From positions 1 through 9,177 of the forward strand of contig JAFYQA010000025.1 of the NCBI GenBank assembly GCA_017547315.1: DNA of 9,177 nucleotides. Reading direction: 5' to 3'. Both the position numbers and the translations under genes were made by a program. Under the pieces are notes generated by a model. The model did no database searches, was not told the origin of the DNA, and saw only the letters and a list, made by a program, of their open reading frames with translations. Shown one piece after another: positions 1-5,150 of this stretch; within the stretch, counting starts at the first letter, position 1; the number at the start of each line of letters is the position of its first letter. This DNA is from Roseburia sp. Its GTDB lineage: Bacteria; Bacillota_A; Clostridia; Lachnospirales; Lachnospiraceae.

Positions 1-410
1 ATATCATAAGTATTACCAAATTCTTCCCTTCCTATGCCTCCTAGCAATACATCCAAATCACCATATGCCACAGATAGTTCTTCCCCATCCGCTTCATTGC
101 GAAGATACTCGCTTTTCTCCTTACTGTAAAAATTGCGTTCCAAATAAAATGGTCGCCCTTCTACTTCAAAACGAAGCGCTCCACTATAAAAAGCCGGTGC
201 ATGCCAAGGTTCATACCTGCTATACGCATCTCCGGTAGCAGCCCTTCCTCTACCTTTTTCCATCCCAAAAAGCATACCCTTTAAAAAGGCATGCAGCGTA
301 GATTTGCCCCGTTCATTCTCTCCATATATCACATTCACTCCTTCCGAAAAACGAAAGGTTGCATTTTGTAGTTTTCCAAAATTAAATATCTTAGCTTCCT
401 TTATCTGCAT
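1..410 (-). CDS. SbcC/Rad50-like (YhaN-type) DNA repair ATPase, N-terminal part; C-terminus outside window
   Basis: This is the first 136 codons of an SMC/Rad50-like ATPase, cut by the left edge of the window. The protein opens with MQIKEAKIFNFGKLQNATF, followed by a Walker A loop GENERGKST at residues 30-38 and then FLKGMLFGM. This arrangement is typical of the YhaN branch of SbcC proteins (AAA_27 family), where the ATP-binding head is split and a long coiled coil follows, here unseen. The start at 410 fits because the domain begins at once and an AGGA Shine-Dalgarno lies just upstream, inside the end of sbcD. The reading frame overlaps the sbcD stop by 10 nt (ATGCAGATAA), indicating translational coupling and a 1:1 complex. 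In this family the ATPase works with the SbcD-type nuclease in processing DNA ends and hairpins. That role is inferred from family and partner. The Walker B and signature motifs lie outside the window. Confidence 0.9.
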   Translation of the reverse strand, partial: MQIKEAKIFNFGKLQNATFRFSEGVNVIYGENERGKSTLHAFLKGMLFGMEKGRGRAATGDAYSRYEPWHAPAFYSGALRFEVEGRPFYLERNFYSKEKSEYLRNEADGEELSVAYGDLDVLLGGIGREEFGNTYD

Positions 411-1471
411 ATCTTATGTCCTAAAAGTGCATTCACACCCATTTCTAATGCCTTTGCCGTCACGACATCCTGCGGCTCTTTTTTCATTCTTGCAATATAC
501 CTGCCCAACATCGAATCAGACTGTTCTTCCATCATTTTATCATAATTATAATTCGGTATCAGATTAGCAGTCACATCTACAACCTGTTCCATCTGCGCTA
601 TCCTAGCGTAGTCAAACTCACAGTCCGGATTCACATATCCCTCTAAGAAAATACGATAGCGCATGCAAGGTTCTCCCTCTGCCACTCGCTCTCTTACCAT
701 CTCTTCCAAAGCATATTGCGTCATATCCGCCATCATAAAAATCGTTTCCTGCCGATATTCACATTTCTTAATCGGGCAAAATACCAAATTTCTCTTTATG
801 CAATGATCTCCTTTGACAAGCTCACCCATCCAATAACCATGTGGTCCCACATCATTACAATCCACCGGCTCTAATGCACCTGCCATAACCGCCGCATCTC
901 CCGCCATATAAGCAGTTTTATGAATATGGCCTGCTGCAATATAATCTATTCCATTCTCTAGAATCTGTCTTGGCAAAAACGGAATCTGTTTTTCGGCACC
1001 TCCATGTGCCAAGAGAATATTGACACGATTCTCATTCTCCACCCATATCTCATCATATAATCGCTGTCTTATCTGCTGATGCCAGTAACTCAAACCGTAT
1101 ACCGTCACATTCTCCTCTGGAAAATCAAATGCACGTATCTCTTCCTCCGTAAAAAAAGACACATTCTTCGCCCACGGGAAATCCAGATAATAAGACTTCG
1201 GCTGCAAATAGTCATGATTCCCCGCCATCAATACAACTTTCACTTCCGGTATCTGTTCAAAGAGATAGTTCACTTCCTTTAACTCTCTTTTCAACGGCTG
1301 TCTGTGAAAAAGGTCCCCTGCTATAAACAAAAAATCCACTTTCTGCTTTCCTGCTTCTAAAACAACCTCTCCAAACGAATCCCAGATATCTTGTGCTCTT
1401 TTTTTACTCCATTCACGCCCCGCATCCGGTTCGACCCCAAGATGCACATCTGCTATATGTATAAACTTCAT
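401..1471 (-). CDS. SbcD/Mre11-like (YhaO-type) DNA repair exonuclease, metallophosphoesterase family
   Basis: This 356-residue calcineurin-like metallophosphoesterase is the probable nuclease subunit partnering the ATPase encoded just downstream. All metal-ligand motifs are visible: ADVHLG with D8 and H10, GDLFHR with D53 and H56, AGNHD with N85 and H86, AHGG with H156, and GHIH with H182 and H184. The catalytic core therefore looks intact. The rest, from about residue 220, is the less conserved C-terminal cap or ATPase-contact region. The protein is somewhat shorter than B. subtilis YhaO (about 400 residues). The start at 1471 opens directly with beta-strand KFIHIADVH and has a GGCGGG-type purine-rich site about 8 nt upstream. 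A good sigma-A promoter sits at 1501-1529. Known family activity is Mn-dependent nuclease action on DNA ends. The exact substrate here is inferred. I leave the symbol blank because sbcD and yhaO naming is not uniform. Confidence 0.92.
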   Translation of the reverse strand: MKFIHIADVHLGVEPDAGREWSKKRAQDIWDSFGEVVLEAGKQKVDFLFIAGDLFHRQPLKRELKEVNYLFEQIPEVKVVLMAGNHDYLQPKSYYLDFPWAKNVSFFTEEEIRAFDFPEENVTVYGLSYWHQQIRQRLYDEIWVENENRVNILLAHGGAEKQIPFLPRQILENGIDYIAAGHIHKTAYMAGDAAVMAGALEPVDCNDVGPHGYWMGELVKGDHCIKRNLVFCPIKKCEYRQETIFMMADMTQYALEEMVRERVAEGEPCMRYRIFLEGYVNPDCEFDYARIAQMEQVVDVTANLIPNYNYDKMMEEQSDSMLGRYIARMKKEPQDVVTAKALEMGVNALLGHKICR

Positions 1472-1500
1472 ACAATCCCGCCTTTTCGAATATATGTTCT

Positions 1501-1529
1501 AGTATAACATACAATGCCTCCATTTACAA
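1501..1529 (-). promoter_or_regulatory. Predicted sigma-A promoter for the sbcD/sbcC-like operon
   Basis: On the minus strand a -35 box TTGTAA (1529-1524) is followed after exactly 17 bp by a -10 box TATACT (1506-1501). TG at the extended -10 position gives TGTTATACT. The sbcD start codon lies 29 bp downstream of the -10. The -35 box falls inside the 3' arm of the hairpin at 1513-1561, so promoter and hairpin share DNA. Both boxes are read directly from sequence; activity is inferred. Confidence 0.6.
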
Positions 1530-1561
1530 ACCTTTCTCTCGTATTTGTAAATGAAGGCATT
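1513..1561 (-). repeat. Long inverted repeat (hairpin) just after spoVT, related to the one before it
   Basis: Two 18-nt arms (1513-1530 and 1544-1561) are complementary at 17 of 18 positions around a 13-nt loop. The one exception is C-A on the plus strand but G-U on the minus strand, so the structure is better as minus-strand RNA, the direction of spoVT and sbcD. It begins 10 nt after the spoVT stop codon. No U-run follows (the next bases are GTATGTTATACT), so it is a poor intrinsic terminator, and read-through into sbcD is possible. Its arms match those of the hairpin at 2146-2206 in sequence, not only in shape: both share CCTTCRTTTACARATAC and TTTGYAAATGGAGGMATT on the minus strand. Confidence 0.75.
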
Positions 1562-1571
1562 ATTTTAATCA

Positions 1572-2120
1572 TTATTGTTCCATTTGTCTTCCTAAAAATC
1601 CTGCTGCTGCCGCCGCCAATTTTCCTTCCGCCTCAGACATTTTTCCTTTTTCATCTCTTGAACAAAGAATAACCGCGCCTATTGCATCTCCTTCGCATAT
1701 AATGGTACTGACCGCCTGTGATGCAAACTCCCCTGTATCATCTAATGTAATCTTTATAAATCCAGTGTCTTCTTTAGTCGCCTGAAAACTTCTTCTTGCA
1801 CTAATCGCTTCCTCTAATTGTTTACTGATAGGTTTGCTTTCAAATTCTCTTCTGCCCGCACCCGATACTGCTACCACATGGTCGCAATCTGTAATCACCA
1901 CCAGATATCCGGTTGTCTGTGAAAGGCTCTCCGCATACTCCCCTGCAAACTGAGAAAGTTCACCAATTGGGGAATATTTTTTTAAAATGATTTCACCTTC
2001 TCTGTCTGTAAAAATTTCTAATGGGTCACCTTCTCTGATTCTTAACGTTCTTCTAATTTCCTTTGGCACTACAATTCTTCCCAAGTCATCTATGCGGCGT
2101 ACAATGCCTGTTGCTTTCAT
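1572..2120 (-). CDS. spoVT: Stage V sporulation protein T (AbrB-family transcriptional regulator with GAF domain)
   Basis: This 182-residue protein has the unmistakable SpoVT start MKATGIVRRIDDLGRIVVP, the AbrB/MazE swapped-hairpin DNA-binding domain (about residues 1-52, with the GRIVVPKEIRR turn at 14-24). It then runs through a linker into a C-terminal GAF-like domain (about 55-180). B. subtilis SpoVT is 178 residues, so this is full length. In Bacillus it is a sigma-G-made regulator that tunes the forespore regulon; it is kept in many Clostridia, including some that rarely sporulate, so it does not by itself prove spore formation. The GAF ligand is unknown. The start at 2120 is fixed by AAGGAGG four nt upstream and by the conserved N-terminus. 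Leader features (terminator-like hairpin, mini-ORF, sequestering hairpin, sigma-G-like promoter) are described separately and suggest layered control. Confidence 0.95.
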   Translation of the reverse strand: MKATGIVRRIDDLGRIVVPKEIRRTLRIREGDPLEIFTDREGEIILKKYSPIGELSQFAGEYAESLSQTTGYLVVITDCDHVVAVSGAGRREFESKPISKQLEEAISARRSFQATKEDTGFIKITLDDTGEFASQAVSTIICEGDAIGAVILCSRDEKGKMSEAEGKLAAAAAGFLGRQMEQ

Positions 2121-2123
2121 AAA

Positions 2124-2141
2124 TCCTCCTTATCTGGAGGA
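2124..2141 (-). promoter_or_regulatory. RBS-sequestering hairpin in the spoVT leader
   Basis: In minus-strand RNA, UCCUCC (2141-2136) and GGAGGA (2129-2124) form a perfect six-base inverted repeat around a six-base loop AGAUAA. The right arm is the Shine-Dalgarno of spoVT, ending three nt before its ATG, so folding would hide the ribosome binding site. The UCCUCC arm can alternatively pair with a second GGAGGA at 2156-2151. The complementarity is seen directly; a regulatory effect is inference. Confidence 0.55.
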
Positions 2142-2144
2142 CAT
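2130..2144 (-). CDS. Possible four-codon leader mini-ORF (M-S-S-R-stop) ahead of spoVT
   Basis: Minus-strand ATG TCC TCC AGA TAA starts at 2144. It is preceded at a near-ideal seven-nt spacing by GGAGG (2156-2152), a stronger placement than the spoVT site itself. Its stop codon abuts the spoVT Shine-Dalgarno (TAAGGAGGA). Ribosomes on this mini-ORF would cover UCCUCC, the arm that can hide the spoVT binding site, so translation of the leader could open or hand ribosomes on to spoVT. So short a frame may occur by chance. The argument for it rests on the spacing and the overlap with the hairpin. Confidence 0.3.
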   Translation of the reverse strand: MSSR

Positions 2145-2145
2145 A

Positions 2146-2206
2146 AAAATTCCTCCATTTGCAAATTCTAGTTTGTAAATCTAGTATCTGTAAACGAAGG
2201 AATTTT
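2146..2206 (-). terminator. Terminator-like hairpin after the SBP-GGDEF-EAL gene, also forming the spoVT leader
   Basis: Two 21-nt arms (2146-2166 and 2186-2206) pair with four non-Watson-Crick positions, three of which are G-U on the minus-strand RNA. An inner CTAG/CTAG pair (2168-2171 with 2181-2184) extends the stem. It begins four nt after the TAG stop of the upstream EAL gene, and a run of five U follows its 3' arm, so intrinsic termination of the c-di-GMP operon is likely. The A-rich foot may give some activity the other way. Candidate spoVT promoters lie inside it, so spoVT transcripts would start within the hairpin DNA and escape this terminator. Confidence 0.7.
2165..2194 (-). promoter_or_regulatory. 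Candidate sigma-A promoter for spoVT
   Basis: On the minus strand TTTACA (2194-2189, five of six to consensus) is followed after 18 bp by TAGAAT (2170-2165, five of six). It lies inside the hairpin at 2146-2206 and overlaps the sigma-G-like candidate. Either or both may be used, or spoVT could depend on one of them at different growth stages. A start from here would give a leader that keeps both GGAGGA copies and the mini-ORF. Confidence 0.35.
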
Positions 2207-2210
2207 ATAC
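2182..2210 (-). promoter_or_regulatory. Candidate sigma-G/sigma-F-type forespore promoter for spoVT
   Basis: On the minus strand GTATA (2210-2206) fits the sigma-G -35 pattern GHATR. After 17 bp it is followed by GATACTA (2188-2182), one base from the sigma-G -10 pattern CATNNTA. B. subtilis spoVT is sigma-G dependent, so a forespore promoter is expected here. The boxes overlap the terminator hairpin and the last base of the -35 lies just past the EAL gene stop. The match is by eye only and short motifs in AT-rich DNA can occur by chance. Confidence 0.4.
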
Positions 2211-5150
2211 CTAGCCAATACTTTCTTTCTTCATATTCTCTTTTTCATGGAAACTCATTTCGAGTAAATCAAGATGCTCTTCAAACTCCTCTTCCGGCAT
2301 CGGTCTCGCATAGAAATATCCCTGTGCGATGTAAGCTTCAATCTCTTTCATAAGATATACGTGCTCAGCATTTTCTACACCTTCACAAACTACCTGTGCA
2401 TCTAGGTCATTCGTCAGTTTCACAATACTCTTCATAATATGCACCTGTCTGTCATGGTCTTCATGATTAAGCAGGAAGGAGCGATCTAATTTTACTACTG
2501 ACGCAGGAATTTGTTCAAACACGCCCAATGAAGAGTAGCCTGATCCAAAGTCATCAATCGACAGATGAATTCCTTTTTCAATCAGTCTGTCTATGCTTTG
2601 TTTAATGGTCTGCTTCAATTCTTCTACTACCAGTGTTTCCGTTATCTCAACCTCAATAAGATGCTTTTCAATGTGATATTTGTCTATCACCGCTTCTACA
2701 CGTTCCGGGAAATCACTCTTCGAAAAATGAAGACGTGAGAAATTACATGAAATCGGCACAACCGGTTTCCCCTGATCCAGACGTCTGCGTAACAGTTTAC
2801 ATACTTCTTCCAGCACGAAGAAATCTAACTCTACTATCCTGCCAGTCTGCTCATAATACGGCACAAAAAATCCCGGAGCACGGATTGCACCTTTTGCAGT
2901 AGGATCTTTGAATCGTATCAATGCCTCTGCACCTACTACCTCATTACTTCGCACATCCACTTTTGTCTGATAATAGGTCACAAAATTTCCATCAATTTCA
3001 ACGGATTCTAATAATTTTTCTCTATCATGACGTTCCCTTATCATATCTTCAAACGGAGCGTCATAAATTTTAATTTCGCTTGTATTACTATTTCCTGTAA
3101 CCTCTAATGCCTGATTTGCGTAGTTTACTGCCAACTTCAAATCTGTCACCTTTTCCGGTATCGGATATACGCCTATATGAAGTGACATGTGATTTTCTGT
3201 ATCTTCGTAGATTCTGGTTTCTACGACATGCTGAATCTCCTTCAATCTCTTCATAAACGCATCCCAGTTCTCCCAAGTCATTAACAATACAAATCTATCA
3301 CCATGACTTCTTGCACAAATTTCCTCTTTCTCATCCACACATTTCTGCAACACATTTTTAATAATCTCTAATAACTCTTCGCCCGCATCCCAGCCATATA
3401 TTACATTAAACCGGCGCAGTTTTACAATATTCACACTGATAACCGCATACTGCTTTTTCCGCTCAGTAAGCAGTTTATTCTCACCAGCATATAAAAGGTA
3501 ATTCAGATTCCAGATATCCATTCCGGTATCCTTATACATCAGCTGTTGAATTTTATGACTATCTCTAATAATGTGCACCGCAACTGCTATAATAATTAAA
3601 ATGATTAAAATTAATGCACCAAAAATTTTCAAACTGTTATTACGAATAAACATACTAACCGTAACCAATGGATATTCATTTTCTTTTAATGTATATTCAT
3701 TGATACGTTTTGCATCCAGCGGAACAATAGCTTTCTTTAAAATTCCTTTTAAAGCAACCTCTTTGTTCCGAATAACCATCTGCACCTTATGCTCGCCGTT
3801 TAATACATTATTAATCTCTAACGTGCTATAAGTATCGTTTGTACTCAGCAAATGTTCTGCCAGATAGCCATCTGCAAGCACGCCATCTGCCTGATGCTTT
3901 ACAATCAGCATGAGACACTCTTCCAGAGAGTCTCGCGTAATAACAGAAGCAGTTTCCATATTCAGAATACTCCTAGCCTCTGTACCAATCTCTGTCACCG
4001 CAGCAAGGGTCTTTATATCCTCATATCCCTGTCCTTTTTGTACTACAAGCACTAATGGTATCTGTGCATATGCATCCAATGCTATCAGAGCATTATCCTT
4101 TTGCACCTGTTCCAAATTCACGGAATAAGCCAAAATATCGATTTGCCCCTGTCGCAAAGCCTCTTCTGCCGCTGCCTGATTTTCTACTTTTTGATAAACC
4201 AGTTCCAATCCGGTAGTTTCAAAACTTTCCTCTAAAACCTCACGTGAAAGTCCCTTAAATTCACCATCTTCTTCATAAGAAAACGGATAGTATCCGTCCA
4301 AATACCCGACGGTGAGTGTTCCGGTTGCCTCGATATAATTTTTTTCTTCTGTAGAAAAAATAACCGTTTTATCCCAACGACTCTCGTAGAAATGATGCAT
4401 CAAATCAGCTTCCAACTCCGGATGGCTCATTTTCGTATCTGCAATCGCCTGATTTAGTTCTCTTAAAATCGTATCATTACCTTTGTAAGTAATGTAATAA
4501 ATCGGTCTTGGTGCAAAACGTCCTATCAGACGCTGCCCCTCTTTCATTTCCATAAAAGTATGCACAAACGCATCCACTTCCCCAGCATCCAACGCGGTAT
4601 GAAGCTCCTGTGTTGTTGGATATTCTTTTATCTTTGGCTCTGTAATACCATGTGCACTCAAATATTCCAAAAATTCTTTATACCGCACATAGTTTTCCAC
4701 CAGACCAAAAGTAATGTCCTTCATCCTATCAAAATCTTCATACGCAATCGCACTGTCCGGATTCGTTGCAATTACTCCAAATGTATAACCACTTGCCAAA
4801 TCAGCATAATCATACACTTCTGCTCTCTCTGCAGAATATTGTGCAGAACCCACCAAATCTACTTCCTGATCGCTCAACTTTTGTAGGGCATCATTCCAGC
4901 TTTCACAGATTACATATTCTACATCCCAGCCGGTGTACTCAGAAATAGTGTCTAAGTACTCCACATCCATACCTCCGAAGTTCCCCTCGTCATCTATGAT
5001 GTGATAGCCTTCCATCGGGAAAAATGCAACCTTTACGCTTTCCTGTTCATTTGCATAAACGGTTATACTTCCTATCAAAGCAATCAAACAAGTAGCCAAT
5101 ATAATTTTCCATAGTCTCTTAATTTCTACTCTTCGTTTCATCATACTCAT
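2211..5150 (-). CDS. Membrane-anchored c-di-GMP phosphodiesterase with two extracellular solute-binding domains (SBP-SBP-TM-degenerate GGDEF-EAL)
   Basis: This 979-residue sensor enzyme starts with a basic stretch and hydrophobic segment (residues 13-33), a signal peptide or anchor. Two SBP_bac_3-like domains follow (about 37-260 and 276-495), then a membrane helix (507-527, rich in I and L), placing the binding domains outside the cell. The first binding domain keeps the SAERAE arginine (R109) typical of amino-acid binders; the second lacks an obvious equivalent. The cytosolic GGDEF (about 538-697) is broken: HGDRF at 616-620 replaces GGDEF, and the early metal-site aspartates read N574 and V576. 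The EAL domain (about 707-960) is complete: Q728, EALIR at 742-746, N803, EITE at 835-838, DDFG at 866-869, K887, E923 and Q943. It should hydrolyse c-di-GMP to pGpG in response to an external ligand, probably a small polar molecule; this is inference. The start has a weak Shine-Dalgarno and lies within the upstream gene by 32 nt, suggesting translational coupling. M3 or M4 are alternative starts. Confidence 0.9.
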   Translation of the reverse strand: MSMMKRRVEIKRLWKIILATCLIALIGSITVYANEQESVKVAFFPMEGYHIIDDEGNFGGMDVEYLDTISEYTGWDVEYVICESWNDALQKLSDQEVDLVGSAQYSAERAEVYDYADLASGYTFGVIATNPDSAIAYEDFDRMKDITFGLVENYVRYKEFLEYLSAHGITEPKIKEYPTTQELHTALDAGEVDAFVHTFMEMKEGQRLIGRFAPRPIYYITYKGNDTILRELNQAIADTKMSHPELEADLMHHFYESRWDKTVIFSTEEKNYIEATGTLTVGYLDGYYPFSYEEDGEFKGLSREVLEESFETTGLELVYQKVENQAAAEEALRQGQIDILAYSVNLEQVQKDNALIALDAYAQIPLVLVVQKGQGYEDIKTLAAVTEIGTEARSILNMETASVITRDSLEECLMLIVKHQADGVLADGYLAEHLLSTNDTYSTLEINNVLNGEHKVQMVIRNKEVALKGILKKAIVPLDAKRINEYTLKENEYPLVTVSMFIRNNSLKIFGALILIILIIIAVAVHIIRDSHKIQQLMYKDTGMDIWNLNYLLYAGENKLLTERKKQYAVISVNIVKLRRFNVIYGWDAGEELLEIIKNVLQKCVDEKEEICARSHGDRFVLLMTWENWDAFMKRLKEIQHVVETRIYEDTENHMSLHIGVYPIPEKVTDLKLAVNYANQALEVTGNSNTSEIKIYDAPFEDMIRERHDREKLLESVEIDGNFVTYYQTKVDVRSNEVVGAEALIRFKDPTAKGAIRAPGFFVPYYEQTGRIVELDFFVLEEVCKLLRRRLDQGKPVVPISCNFSRLHFSKSDFPERVEAVIDKYHIEKHLIEVEITETLVVEELKQTIKQSIDRLIEKGIHLSIDDFGSGYSSLGVFEQIPASVVKLDRSFLLNHEDHDRQVHIMKSIVKLTNDLDAQVVCEGVENAEHVYLMKEIEAYIAQGYFYARPMPEEEFEEHLDLLEMSFHEKENMKKESIG

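Noticed and set aside
1499..1510. Three-codon mini-ORF M-L-Y-stop after GGAGG in the sbcD leader as a real leader peptide
   Set aside because: The predicted sbcD -10 box lies within it, so transcripts from that promoter would not contain it. It is mentioned only as part of the repeat comparison.
1513..1561. Calling the hairpin after spoVT a standard intrinsic terminator
   Set aside because: On the minus strand no U-run follows the 3' arm. On the plus strand a moderately T-rich stretch follows, but no plus-strand gene ends there. It is listed as a repeat instead.
3088..3276. A minus-strand 62-codon frame inside the 979-residue gene
   Set aside because: It is an out-of-frame shadow of the GGDEF-coding region on the same strand, with no independent start signal.
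4560..4886. A plus-strand open frame of 108 codons inside the SBP-EAL gene, and similar plus-strand frames elsewhere in 304-7987
   Set aside because: They lie antisense within strongly supported genes, have composition expected of reversed coding DNA, no recognisable domains and no consistent ribosome binding sites.
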